Source: Salvia splendens
Lineage: Eukaryota; Streptophyta; Magnoliopsida; Lamiales; Lamiaceae
Assembly (NCBI RefSeq): GCF_004379255.2
Contig: NC_056052.1
Location: 2,666,001 to 2,730,000 of the forward strand
Direction: 5' to 3'
DNA: 64,000 bases
A program made the translations under genes and the position numbers. The number at the start of each line of letters is the position of its first letter. The first letter of the stretch is position 1. The notes beneath the pieces are model-generated. The model was not told where the DNA came from. It did no database searches and was given only the letters and a program-made list of their open reading frames with translations. Below, one piece after another: positions 10,665-21,200 of this stretch.

Positions 10665-11335
10665 CCACATCCGAAATCGATCTTATGTGTAGATTTCTAA
10701 AATAATAAAAATGTTAAACATTTGGGATTGAAAATTTTATCCCTTATCTACTTCTCTTCATGGTGTTCGACTATTAAATTCACTTCTATTTTATAATTAC
10801 TTATTTCAACAATAAAATTATAATTTCCCACATCCACCATTAATAGGCTTAATTTTATTTAGCATGGTTTTAAGAAATGTAGACAATGTCAAACCTTTGA
10901 GATTAAAAGTGTTATCCCTATATGTATCTCTTTATTGTGTCCCACTATTAATTTCACTATTTTATAATTCCTTATTAAAAAGTTAAAGTTGATACTTCCT
11001 GCATCCGTGATTAAGAGGCTCAATTTGATTCGATTTAAAAAAATGTAATGTAAAATGTCAAAACCTTTGAGATTAAAAATGTTATCCCCAATCTGTGTCT
11101 CTTCATTGTGTCCCACTATTAAATTCACTATTTTATAATTACTTATTATAATAATAAAATTAATAATTTCACACCCACCCTTAATAGCCCAATTGACTCG
11201 ATCTTATTTTAAGAAATATAATAGAAAATGTCAAACATTTGAGATTAAAAGTGTTATCCCCTAACTATATCTCTTCATTATATCTCATCATTCATTTCAC
11301 TATTTTATAATTACTTATAAAATATAAAACATACT
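10665..11335. repeat. Four-unit degenerate tandem repeat, about 170 bp period
   Basis: Each unit holds a CCCACATCC-like line, then a line like AATGTCAAACCTTTGAGATT, then TTATCCC, TCTCTTCATTGTGTCC and TTTCACTATTTTATAATTAC. Unit starts are near 10665, 10828, 10997 and 11170. The units differ from each other throughout, so the array is old. No coding content. Confidence 0.7.
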
Positions 11336-11478
11336 ATCGATTTTTATTCATTTATAAAAACAATCTTCATAAATTTTATATGTAACAGATATAACTTAAA
11401 TAATGTAGATGAAAGTACTGCTCTCCTTTCACTACCAATAATAATTACACGAACTGCAACACAAATTTGGTATGACAC

Positions 11479-12111
11479 TGATGGGATACGAACTAAACAA
11501 CTAAACCCTAATTGCGAGCCCAATAGCAGTGACGGCCCATCAGCCCAAAACCCAAGAAAGAGTATCAGTTCGGCACAACCAAAGAGTTCGGTCACAGCCT
11601 ATAGCTCGGTAGTATCAGTTCGGCACAACCAAAGAGTTCGGTCACAGCCTATAGCTCGGTAAAAGCCGACCAATCGAGCTCAACTCTCAGATCGGCAAAA
11701 GCTGATCGGCAAAGTCCAGCAGTTCGGTCTCAGTATTCGACCGAACAAGGAGATAGTGGACCCCTGCAGGATCTCCACGACCTACACGATCTCCACGACC
11801 TCTATTACACCCACGATCTATTTAGTGGTATGAAGCAGTTATCAACCCCCCTACCAGGGCTGTAAACCACGATCTTAGTTCGAATTGTATAAATAGAACT
11901 GAGATCAGATAGACAAGGGTTAAGCTCTCTAGATCCCAAATCTTATAGCAAATCAGTATTGTAATCTGTAAGCGAGACCAAGCAATACAAATTTGCCCTC
12001 TCTTCTTCCCGTGGACGTAGATTTACCTCAGTAAATCGAACCACGTAATTTTCCGTGTTGTGATCGTTTATTACTTGCATTTATTCCCATCAAAGATTCG
12101 CGAAATCATCA
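11479..12111 (+). repeat. 5' LTR of the Gypsy element
   Basis: 633 bp, TG...CA ends. Contains a 50-bp perfect tandem duplication (11561-11610 and 11611-11660), a TATAAATA box at 11888-11895 and many GTTCGG/GATCGG words. Compared with the 3' LTR it has a 3-bp insertion near 11806 and three single-base differences. Confidence 0.95.
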
Positions 12112-12112
12112 C

Positions 12113-12128
12113 TGGCGCCGTCTGTGGG
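12113..12128 (+). promoter_or_regulatory. tRNA primer binding site of the Gypsy element
   Basis: TGGCGCCGTCTGTGGG lies one base after the 5' LTR, the usual place for the minus-strand primer site. It begins TGG as expected for pairing with a tRNA CCA end. I did not assign the tRNA. Confidence 0.75.
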
Positions 12129-12188
12129 AAACGACAGAAAACCAAAACTGTGATAAAAGCGAGTTTTTGATCCTCTTCCACCAAAAAA

Positions 12189-13700
12189 ATGCATACCAGA
12201 TCACATAATACCCATACTTCCGTCCGTGACGAACGTGAGGAAGCTAGTCCAGCCCGTAGGTCTGGAAAACAGCCTCGGGAGAAATCTGCCTCCAGTTCTC
12301 ACGGTGAAAGAACAAACCACTCAAAAAGTCATCGCACCGAGCCTCCCCAGCAGCTCGCTTTGAATGAGGCTGTCAAGTTGTTCTTGGCTGAGAAGCAGGA
12401 TGAGTTCTTAACATTCCTGCAAAAGAGCCAGAAGCCGGAGAAGAAAACGGCGGATTCTCCCTCCCCCTCCAGACATGAAAGTCACTACCGCAGTAGTGTC
12501 GTATCTTCCAGGAGAAAGAATCCTCACCACCGATATGTTCCTTCTCCTCCTTGTTACCGAAATCACAGGAGAACTCCATCTCCACCATACCGTAGGGATG
12601 TCGGATTCGCTATGTATGGAGCGCTGAAGACTCCATTTTCGGATGATATCACCAGAACTCCGTTGCCACAGAATTACCGAACTCCGTCAGTGACTTATGA
12701 CGGGTTAGTGGACCCTCATGATTTCCTGGGACGCTATCAGTATAATATGGCGAACCAAGGTCTCAATGAGGTTCATATGTGTAAGCTGTTTCCCGAGCTG
12801 CTCATCGGGAACGCAAGAAGGTGGTTCGATAGCCTCCCTCAAGGCAGCATTAGATCTTACAGAGATCTAATGGATGCTTTTCATAGGAGGTTCTTCCAGA
12901 AAGCGGAAACCCGAATCACTTCGGCTCAGCTGCTTTCTATACGTCAAGGTCGCGATGAAAAGATTAGCGACTTCATGACAAGATTCCACAAGGAATGCCT
13001 ACAAGTAGATGATCTCAATGATCTACTTGTCATTTCGGCATTCCAAAATGGAATTCTGCCAGGAGCTCTCTACAGAAAGCTCGTTGAATGCAGTCCGCAA
13101 ACAGCTCAAGAGATGTGGGACATTGCGGACCAGTTTTCTCGTGCTGATGAGGCAGACCGTCGAAAACGGTCTTTAGACAGCTCTTCCAGAGGAGACAAGA
13201 GGAAGCCCGATCATAGCGATCAGGGACATCCTCGCCGAACTCCTTTTGAAAGAATTCAAAGGGCACCGGTACAAGACAGATTGGGACCACGTCTCAATCC
13301 TGAGAAACCACCCGCTCAGTTCGTACCATTGAACAAGTCGAGAGCGGAAATTTTCGAACTGCATTCTGATATGTTCGAAAAACCAAAGTCGATGACGAAA
13401 TCGGCCACGCGCCGAAGTCAGGATAAATATTGCTCCTTCCATCAAGACCACGGTCACGATACCGAGGAGTGCCGAAATTTGGCAGCAGATATTGATGTTC
13501 TTGTGAAAGCAGGGACGTTAAAAAAATACCAAAGCAAGCCGCCGAAAAAGAATAAGAAACAGAGAAGTGCGAACTGCGCTCCTCAGGATCCTAAAAGGCA
13601 ACAGGATCCCGAAGACGATGACGAGCCGCAATATGATGGAGTGATCCAGACTATTGACGCTCTCCCAGCCGGGAAGACTAAATCGTCTCTAAAATCATAG
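12189..13700 (+). CDS. Gag polyprotein of the Gypsy element
   Basis: 503 codons from an ATG 77 bp after the LTR. The N-terminal 150 residues are charged and low-complexity. The central part is a retrotransposon gag (capsid) domain, with YDGLVDPHDFLGRYQYNMA, ARRWFDSLPQGSIRSYRDL, and FHRRFFQ...ISDFMTRFHKE. Near residue 417 is a zinc-binding-like cluster, CSFHQDHGHDTEECRNL, of the kind found in Tat-type gags instead of a CCHC knuckle. It should form the virus-like particle and bind RNA. It ends at a TAG (13698-13700), after which the same frame continues directly into the protease region. Confidence 0.92.
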   Translation: MHTRSHNTHTSVRDEREEASPARRSGKQPREKSASSSHGERTNHSKSHRTEPPQQLALNEAVKLFLAEKQDEFLTFLQKSQKPEKKTADSPSPSRHESHYRSSVVSSRRKNPHHRYVPSPPCYRNHRRTPSPPYRRDVGFAMYGALKTPFSDDITRTPLPQNYRTPSVTYDGLVDPHDFLGRYQYNMANQGLNEVHMCKLFPELLIGNARRWFDSLPQGSIRSYRDLMDAFHRRFFQKAETRITSAQLLSIRQGRDEKISDFMTRFHKECLQVDDLNDLLVISAFQNGILPGALYRKLVECSPQTAQEMWDIADQFSRADEADRRKRSLDSSSRGDKRKPDHSDQGHPRRTPFERIQRAPVQDRLGPRLNPEKPPAQFVPLNKSRAEIFELHSDMFEKPKSMTKSATRRSQDKYCSFHQDHGHDTEECRNLAADIDVLVKAGTLKKYQSKPPKKNKKQRSANCAPQDPKRQQDPEDDDEPQYDGVIQTIDALPAGKTKSSLKS

Positions 13701-14267
13701 CGCAGAGGCTTCAATCGAGAGGAGCCAACACATAAAAGGCTGAAGAAGGAGGAAGTAATTACATTTTCAGATGCAGATCCCGTCCCGGCCATTTCTCCTC
13801 ATCAAGACGCTATTGTCATTCAAGCTGGAGTGACAAACAAACTGATCCACAGAGTGTTTGTGGATACAGGAGCGTCGGTTAGCATTCTTTTTAAAGAATG
13901 TTTTGATAAACTGGAAGTGGATCCAGCTCGGCTCAGTCCGGCCCCAATTCCTCTGAAAAGTTTCGCCCAGGAGGACACCCGCCCTGAAGGTATTATCAGC
14001 CTTCCGATTACGGTAGGAAGAGCGCCTACTAGCTCCAGTACGGTGATCGAGTTTTTTGTGGTAAAAGCTCGATCCCCGTATAACATTATACTGGGAAGAG
14101 ACTGGCTCAACACAGTTCGGGCCATTTGCTTTACTTATCACCTCACAATCAAGATCCCCACTAAAGGAGGGATAGCAGTCATCCGAGGTGATCAAAAGAG
14201 AGCAAAAGAATGTCTGCAGATTGCGCTTAAAAGTGCCGAACAATCAGATCGGCACCATCAAGCATAG
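13701..14267 (+). CDS. Aspartic protease region of the Gypsy polyprotein
   Basis: The frame of gag continues without a shift after the TAG at 13698. It reads a linker rich in charged residues and then the retroviral-type aspartic protease with catalytic VFVDTGASVSILF (about 13857-13895) and the downstream NIILGRDWL line. It would process the polyprotein. The first internal ATG is at 13743 or later, so independent initiation is doubtful. The segment ends at a second TAG (14265-14267), followed again by the same open frame. Confidence 0.85.
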   Translation, partial: RRGFNREEPTHKRLKKEEVITFSDADPVPAISPHQDAIVIQAGVTNKLIHRVFVDTGASVSILFKECFDKLEVDPARLSPAPIPLKSFAQEDTRPEGIISLPITVGRAPTSSSTVIEFFVVKARSPYNIILGRDWLNTVRAICFTYHLTIKIPTKGGIAVIRGDQKRAKECLQIALKSAEQSDRHHQA

Positions 14268-16724
14268 CAATCACAGCAGCCGGAGTCAGAGGCAGGCGAA
14301 ATGAACGAAGTCACACCGGAGCCGAACTCACGACCAGTTCAGTTATACGAAGACGATCCATCCAGAACGGTCAAGATCGGTTTCGCGGGAACACCTCTAC
14401 TCCGGGAAAAGAGCATCCAGCTCCTCAAAGAGTACAAAGATGTCTTTGCGTGGTCTCCGTTGGACATGACTGGAGTGTCTCCCGAGGTAATTACACATCG
14501 GTTAAATATTGATCCTTCAGCCCGGCCTATAAAACAGAAGCAAAGACTCTTTGCGGCAGAAAGAAATCAAGTCATCCATGACGAAGTCCGCCAATTACTG
14601 AAAGCGGATGTATTATTTGAAGTAAAATATCCTTCTTGGGTGGCCAATCCTGTGATGATCAAGAAAAAAGAAGGAGGATGGCGGATGTGCATAGATTTTA
14701 CGGATCTAAATAAGCATTGTCCTAAAGATTGCTACCCCCTTCCCAACATAGATAAAAAAGTAGAAGCTCTGATAGGCTTCGAAATTTTCTGTTTTCTTGA
14801 TTTGTATAAAGGATACCACCAAGTTTTAATGGATGAGAATGATGCTTCAAAAACGGCTTTCATTACTGACTTCGGTATTTTTGCTTATAAAAAGATGCCA
14901 TTTGGTTTAAAGAATGCCGGAGCCACATATCAAAGGATGGTAGATAAGCTATTTCGGCACCTGATCGGAAAAGAGGTTGAAGTATATGTTGACGACATAG
15001 TTGTTAAAAGCAGAAGCACTTCGGAGTACGAAAACAATCTCAAATCCACTCTCGACGTGCTCAAAAAAGCCAACCTTAAACTCAATCCCCAAAAATGTAC
15101 CTTTTTGGTAGATTCGGGAAAATTTCTGGGTTGTTGGGTTTCAAAGGAAGGACTCAAGGCAAATCCCCTAAAAGTTCAAGTTGTTCAGAACATGGCAATG
15201 CCGAAGTCCATACATGATGTGCAAAGGCTAACTGGATGTCTAGCCGCACTGAATAGATTCCTTTCCCAAGCAGCCGAAAAGCAAATGCCGTTCTTCAATG
15301 TTTTGAAGAAGGCACCAAAGTTTGAGTGGGGAGCCGAACAGAAAAAGGCTTTTGACGAACTCAAAAGTTATTTAACCGAACTTCCTACTCTCTCTGCTCC
15401 AACAGATGCCGAAGTGATATTCTTATATTTAGCAGCATCAGATCAAACCATTAGCGCGGTGCTTGTACGAGAAAAAGGCCTAAAACAGCGTCCTATCTTC
15501 TTTACAAGCCGAGCATTAAGAGGTCCCGAAACAAGGTATCAACCTCTGGAAAAAATTGCTCTGGCATTAGTAAATGCAGCAAGGAGACTGCGGCCATATT
15601 TCTATGCTCACAAAGTGTGCGTCTTAACCGATCTTCCACTTCGGCAAGTTTTGACTAAGCCCGAAGCATCGGGCAGAATTGCCAAGTGGGCCATAGAGTT
15701 GGGAGAACATTCAATAGAATATCTACCTCGGAAAGCCATCAAGGGACAAGCCTTGGCAGATTTTCTTGTAGAGGCAAAGTTCGATCAGGCAATCCCTATT
15801 ATTGCCGAACAGAAAAATCCTACCAATGACGAACTAACACAGCCCCAAAAACCCGAAGTAGAGCCGCCGGACTGTTGGATTGGATTCGTAGATGGAGCTT
15901 CGAATAAGACAGGAAGTGGAGCTGGTATTCTACTTATCGCTCCCGACGGACACGAAGTAACTTATTCACTTCGGTTCTTATTCCCAACCACTAATAACGA
16001 AGCCGAATACGAAGCCCTTCTTGCCGGACTTCAGTTAGCGCAACATCTACTTGTCAAATCTCTCAAAATTCATTGTGATTCACAAGTCATAGTGAATCAC
16101 ATGCTGGGTACAAGTGAAGCCCGTGGTGAAAGGATGAAAAAATACTTGGACAAAGCGCAAAGTATTAGCCGAAATTTCTCTTATTTTCGGATAATCCACA
16201 TTCCCAGAGCGGGAAATAGCCGAGCAGATACTTTAAGTAAGTTGGCCTCATATCCGAGCTCAAAGGTGGAGGAATTACCGCACAGAAGCATTGATGAAGC
16301 TGAAGTACACTCAGTAACCAGTTCACCAAACTGGATGACGCCAATATTAAAGTATCTAGATCAAGGACAACTGCCCGAGGATAGGAGAGAAGCAAGGAAA
16401 ATCACATGCCGAGCACTTCGGTATGAACTTCATGAAGGAGTCCTATATAGAAAGTCCTACCTTCAACCGTTATTGCGATGTGTAGGACCAGAAGAGACGG
16501 ATTACATCCTTAGAGAAGTTCATGAAGGATCTTGCGGTAGCCACATCGGAGCTAGAGCATTAGCTAAAAAGGTTCTGAGATGGGGATATTATTGGCCAAC
16601 TTTGGTACAAGAAGCAGTACAGCTAGTTAAGAAATGTACGAAATGCCAAATCCATGCAAATATCCCAAGGACGCCGCAGACTGATCTCTGTGCTATGCAA
16701 AGCCCTTGGCCTTTTATGCAATGA
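14268..16724 (+). CDS. Reverse transcriptase, RNase H and integrase zinc region of the Gypsy polyprotein
   Basis: The frame is the same as gag and protease; the first ATG is at 14301. Residues from there: RT palm and fingers about 90-290, with WRMCIDFTDLNKHCPKD and FLDLYKGYHQ. The catalytic YVDDIVV starts near residue 229. The tethered connection and first RNase H-like part follow. A second RNase H domain begins DCWIGFVDGASNKTGSGAG near residue 525, with the NNEAEYEALLAGL line, as in Tat elements. The integrase HHCC zinc region (HEGSCGSHIGA...CTKCQ) is near the end. It stops at TGA 16722-16724, where the usual WGIDIVGPLP line expects a tryptophan, so the stop looks like a TGG to TGA change. 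Confidence 0.9.
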   Translation, partial: QSQQPESEAGEMNEVTPEPNSRPVQLYEDDPSRTVKIGFAGTPLLREKSIQLLKEYKDVFAWSPLDMTGVSPEVITHRLNIDPSARPIKQKQRLFAAERNQVIHDEVRQLLKADVLFEVKYPSWVANPVMIKKKEGGWRMCIDFTDLNKHCPKDCYPLPNIDKKVEALIGFEIFCFLDLYKGYHQVLMDENDASKTAFITDFGIFAYKKMPFGLKNAGATYQRMVDKLFRHLIGKEVEVYVDDIVVKSRSTSEYENNLKSTLDVLKKANLKLNPQKCTFLVDSGKFLGCWVSKEGLKANPLKVQVVQNMAMPKSIHDVQRLTGCLAALNRFLSQAAEKQMPFFNVLKKAPKFEWGAEQKKAFDELKSYLTELPTLSAPTDAEVIFLYLAASDQTISAVLVREKGLKQRPIFFTSRALRGPETRYQPLEKIALALVNAARRLRPYFYAHKVCVLTDLPLRQVLTKPEASGRIAKWAIELGEHSIEYLPRKAIKGQALADFLVEAKFDQAIPIIAEQKNPTNDELTQPQKPEVEPPDCWIGFVDGASNKTGSGAGILLIAPDGHEVTYSLRFLFPTTNNEAEYEALLAGLQLAQHLLVKSLKIHCDSQVIVNHMLGTSEARGERMKKYLDKAQSISRNFSYFRIIHIPRAGNSRADTLSKLASYPSSKVEELPHRSIDEAEVHSVTSSPNWMTPILKYLDQGQLPEDRREARKITCRALRYELHEGVLYRKSYLQPLLRCVGPEETDYILREVHEGSCGSHIGARALAKKVLRWGYYWPTLVQEAVQLVKKCTKCQIHANIPRTPQTDLCAMQSPWPFMQ

Positions 16725-17564
16725 GGCATAGACATAGTAGGGCCACTACCACAAGCTCCTCGGCAAATGAAATTCCTGATCGTTGCCGTGGATTACTTCA
16801 CAAAGTGGGTGGAGGCTGAACCATTAGCTACGATAACGAGCTCAAAGGCATTAGATTTTGTCTGGAAGAACATAGTTTGCCGATTTGGCATACCCCATAT
16901 CCTCATTTCGGATAATGGGACTCAGTTTACTGACAAAACATTCAAGAATTGGTGCCAAGAGTTGAATATTCAACAGCGGTTCACTTCGGTCTCTCACCCA
17001 CAAGCAAACGGACAAACGGAAGTAACAAACCGTATTTTGGTGAAAGGATTAAAAGCTCGGTTAGAACAAGCCAAAGGACAATGGGTAGAAAATCTTCCTC
17101 AAGTCCTATGGTCTTACCGAACTACACCAAAAACCTCCAACGGTGAAACTCCGTACAGTCTAGTGTACGGCACTGAAGCCGTAATTCCGGTTGAGATCGG
17201 CATACCCAGCCCCCGAACTCTTAATTTCTCAACAGAACTGAATGACGACGGACTGAGAGCCGAACTAGATCTTGCCGAAGAAAGAAGAGAATTGGCCTTC
17301 ATAAAAGAAGCCAAGTACAAGGAGCAAGTAACCCGGTATTATAACCAAAGGGTGAAAAAGCTGCAGTTTCAAGTGGGAGATCTCGTATTGAGAAACAATG
17401 AAGTAAGCCGAGCAGAAAAGCTGGGCAAACTTGAACCCACATGGGAAGGTCCGTATCGGGTGTCAGAAGTCCTGGGAAAAGGGTCTTATAAATTGACTCA
17501 CATGTCAGGAGAACAAGTACCCCGAACATGGCATATTTCCAACCTCAAGAAGTTCTATTTGTAA
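16725..17564 (+). CDS. Integrase catalytic core and C-terminal domain of the Gypsy polyprotein
   Basis: It continues in the same frame after the TGA at 16722; the first internal ATG is at 16767. The DDE core is clear: AVDYFTKWVEAEPL (first Asp), ISDNGTQFT (second Asp), VSHPQANGQTEVTNR (Glu). It continues through LWSYRTTPKTSNGETPYSLV to the C-terminal DNA-binding part ending WHISNLKKFYL. No chromodomain follows. The stop is TAA at 17562-17564. Without readthrough of the upstream stop this domain would not be made as part of the polyprotein. Confidence 0.9.
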   Translation, partial: GIDIVGPLPQAPRQMKFLIVAVDYFTKWVEAEPLATITSSKALDFVWKNIVCRFGIPHILISDNGTQFTDKTFKNWCQELNIQQRFTSVSHPQANGQTEVTNRILVKGLKARLEQAKGQWVENLPQVLWSYRTTPKTSNGETPYSLVYGTEAVIPVEIGIPSPRTLNFSTELNDDGLRAELDLAEERRELAFIKEAKYKEQVTRYYNQRVKKLQFQVGDLVLRNNEVSRAEKLGKLEPTWEGPYRVSEVLGKGSYKLTHMSGEQVPRTWHISNLKKFYL

Positions 17565-18295
17565 GAGACAAGGTCCGGTCAGTCTTGTGTCTAGTTCGGT
17601 CCTAGGGTTATGTGCTTTCATATTTTTATTGTTCTTTTTACTTGTCGTTTTTTAAAAGGTTAAAATCTTTTTCGTCCTTTTTATTTGTCTCTCTATGTGC
17701 GTTTTGTCTCTCTATGTGCGTTTTGTCTCTTATAAATGTTACTGAGGTATATTGTTCTTTAAAGGCTGATCCCCTTTTTAGATCAATTATTAAAGACAAT
17801 TGTGAGTCCAAGCTTCTAAGGAAGATACAAGACTCCACAATTCAGCTTAAGAAACAAGCAGTTCGTCTGAAACGGACTGCAATAAGCCGAAAACCACTTC
17901 GGTTAAATAGGGAAAGTCCAATCCAAGCGATAAAACTCGCCAAATAAGGACACAAACTAAGTCCGGTCAAAGAAGAGTTTACTTCATAAGACCAAGGACG
18001 AGTACACAAACTAAGTCCGGTCAAAGAAGAGTTTACTTCATAAGACCGAGGACGAGTACAGGGAAAGTCCAATCCAAGCGATAAAACTCGCCAAATAAGG
18101 ACACTAACTCAGTCCGGTCAAAGAAGAGTTTACTTCATAAGACCGAGGACGAGTACAATAAATGAAATAAAAAATCGCTGAACTGTAAATACGCAGTGAT
18201 AGAAGCGAAATGAAAAAAATTCATTTACCAAGTCTTGTTGGGCATACAATTCCGCTGCCCTACGAGAATGCGTTACACCATTATAAAGGGCTACT
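17565..18295. repeat. Non-coding repeat stretch between integrase and antisense gene
   Basis: Contains three copies of a 54-bp unit (17951-18004, 18005-18058, about 18102-18155; core AGTCCGGTCAAAGAAGAGTT). A second block around GGGAAAGTCCAATCCAAGCG appears at 17909 and 18061. A short frame at 17612-17947 looks like chance. Nothing else is recognised. Confidence 0.75.
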
Positions 18296-21200
18296 CTACT
18301 GTCTACGGTTGCTAAAGTTGAGCCACCTATCCAAAAAGTCCTCATGATGCTGAGTTCGGGCGTTCCGAGCAGTTGAAGAATCAGTAGGTGGACGAGATGC
18401 TCTGATCGACCTACCGCCTCTTCTCTGAGTCCGGGAAGTTCTAGCACCTCGGCGGCGAAGAGTCTCTTCACGAAGCATTCGCTGATCTTGCTCACTCATA
18501 TTCACCACTCCTCTACGAACTTCAGGGCGTTCTTGTCTTGACGTTTCCGGTTGCTCCTGAGTCCGTTGCTGACTTGGAGTAGGTTCTTGTCTTGACGTTT
18601 CCGGTTGCTCCTGAGTCCGTTGCTGACTTGGAGTACGTTCTTGTCTTGACGTTTCCGGTTGCTCCTGAGTCCGGTGCTGATTTGGAGTAGAAGTTTGAGT
18701 AAGTGGATCCGAGGTTTGAGTTGGAGCGTGAGCGTCTGTTAGCGGGAAACAGCTAAGGAATCTCTCGATCGCGGGACGCCGGGAAAGAATGATGTCGTAC
18801 AGAGAAGCCAAGCGCCGCAATGATTTCACAACTTGTTGGCAAGCCGAGCTCTCCAGCACATTGTTCTTCCGGAGTACATGAAGCTTCTCCCACAGTTCAT
18901 CAACTTGATTCTGAACTTCGGATATAGTCATTCCCCCGCACCCGCTGATGAAGTCTTCATATGCAGTCCTCTCAGCGATGACAGTATTCAGCTCGGCCTC
19001 TAGATCTCTCCTTATGGACTCTAAGTCCTTATTGTTGGACTCCAGCTCCACTAAACGAGCCAAGAGTTCATCATACTTCATCTGGTCATCTATAGCTTTT
19101 TTCTCAGCTTCATTTAAAGCCGAAGAGTATAGCCGCTTCCAGTGAAGTACCTCCAGCTCCTTAGAGTAAAGAATACGAATCAGCTATGTCAGTTCGGCAT
19201 TTCAGTTTACCGAGCAGGCAGTAAACCACAACAGGAGTAAAAGAGATTAAGAAGAGCTATAAGGAAGACACGAGTGTAGAAAGAAGAATTTTTTCCATTC
19301 AAAGAAAAAATTTACACAAGGAGGGCTTCAAGGCCATTTTACAAATAGAAAGAAACTAAACTAAGAGAAGGGAGACGAAATCATACTCCGCCAGTTTCGT
19401 CTCCGGCTTCTCTGTGGGTTTCAGCTTCTTTCTCCTTGTCTACCTCGGTCTCAGCCTCGGCCTCCCTACTCCCTCCCTCCTGCTCGGCGCCCCCATCGCC
19501 GATCTGCTGCACCTCTTGCTCGGCGTGCCCGTCGCCGGTCTGCTGATCCTTCTGCTCGGTCTCCTTGCCGGCCTCATTTTCCTGCTCACCCTCTTTAAAA
19601 ATTGAAGCGGGTGAAACAGGCCCCAAGGAGGCAAAGATGGCCTCCATGTTCTCGTCACGGTCAGCACGGCAATTACGGACTCGTTCAGCAGAAAGCAGGA
19701 CCGATGAAGACGCAAGCTCCTCAAGGAGCGGCAGACTCTGGAGGCGCGCTGCAATCTCTCGGCCATACAGCGGCAAAACGACTTCGGGTTCCTGCTCAGC
19801 GTTATCGGTCATCAATTTCAGCAGATCGCCGATAAGGGCCGAAAATTGATTGCTCAAAAAGAGTTTCTCCGTGTAAACACGGAGAGCCTCCCCCTGAGCA
19901 ACCACGGCAGCAGCCTCCCTCTGTTTCGACTGCTCTCTCTGGATGATGAGCTGGTTTTTGGCACGCTGGGCTTCATCCTGAGCCGAGATCCTAGCGGCCC
20001 TTGCCTCCTCAAAGTCTGCCCGAGCCTGTTCGGCCTGGTGACGAGCAGCATTCAAATTCCTCTGCATCTCATCATAATCGCTGGACGCTTTAGAGAGTTC
20101 AACTGTGACGAGCTTACAGAGCATATTGTTTCTCTGAAAATGGAAAAAGGAAAAAAGTCAACAGAGGGGCCACAAAAAATATAGGAAAGAAGCAAAACCA
20201 GAAAATCAAGAAGGAAATTCACCTCCACAAAGTCCTTTGGCCATAAAAAGGGCTCAGAGATATGTTCCGAAGTGGCCGCAACCGCTCCGGATCCACAACC
20301 CCCCAGGACAATGTCTCTCTGTGGCGCTTTTGGGGGTTTCTGAGTCTTCGCCTTCCCCTTTGCCGAAGTCGATTCCGGCTTTTTTGGATCCGAAGACTGA
20401 CTCGAAGAGGTCTTCTGCCTCTTCGGATTCTTCTCGGCATCAGACGCCGAGCTGGTGGCTCTCTGTTTCTCCGGCTCCTTGGATTCGGAGGATTTGCGAC
20501 CTAGCCTGCTTAGCATGTTCACTGCCAAAAAGCGAGGAAACAAAGTTAGTTTTCGCCGCTAAAGCAGTAAAGCATAAAAAAGAAATCCTCACCCTCAGTC
20601 TCTTCGTCCGAAGACGAGGAATCGAACACGAAGTCACCCTTGACGAGCTCAGATTCCGAATACTGTTTCCTAATCATGGGAATCTTATTGAGCTCGCCCT
20701 CGAGCTCGTCCAACGGTTCTACCCGAGGATGAGAAATTACGGACTTCGGCCCTCTCCAGGAAAAGTCCGGAGCCGCTGTCCTATTGTAAAAAAAGAAACG
20801 ATTTTGCCACTTCGGCCATTTGGTTTTACAGAATGCTCTGAAGGGCTGTAAAGGGATCAAGTAAAACCAGGATCCCTTTCTCTTAAACTGAAAGAAATTA
20901 AGGATTGCCCTCAGAGACAGATCCTTTCCTAGTCTACGCAGCTCGGCAGCAAAGGCCGATAAGTGCCTCCAAGAATTTGGAGTCACCTGACCTAAAGGAA
21001 GTTGAAAAAAATCAAGAAGCTCTACAAAGGCAGGGGGAAGAGGGAAACGAAGCCCGCATTCTAAGCAGGCTTCGTAAACGGTGGCATAACCCTCCGGCGG
21101 CGAGTTAGCCCTATGAATGTCGTCGGGAATCACCACTAACCCCCCAGGAAGAAAATATTTTCCGTGTAAGGATATCACAGTATCCTTACTCAAAATGCTG

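Larger units (their letters stand above)
8580..11478. repeat. Intergenic DNA made of duplicated flank and repeats
   Basis: No gene. About 8800-9110 is an inverted match to 25400-25640. The stretch 9480-10620 is a direct, diverged match to 23860-24960, with shared lines such as GAGGCCTTTATGCCTTTGA and AATAATGTACATTCATTA. A Stowaway MITE lies at 9247-9462, and a Stowaway-like end (TACTCCCTCCTTG) at 8539. A four-unit degenerate tandem repeat fills 10665-11335. The last 140 bp before the Gypsy element show nothing. Confidence 0.6.

Noticed and set aside
12373..12588. Minus-strand frame opposite gag
   Set aside because: Shadow frame in a low-complexity coding region.
13767..14243. Minus-strand 158-codon frame opposite the Gypsy protease
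   Set aside because: Shadow of the protease coding strand; no domain, no splice context.
17612..17947. 111-codon plus-strand frame after integrase
   Set aside because: Starts in CT-rich DNA and runs into the 54-bp repeat region; no known domain.
20237..20851. 204-codon plus-strand frame
   Set aside because: Lies opposite the antisense gene, whose three exons here have fitting splice sites and a recognisable domain.
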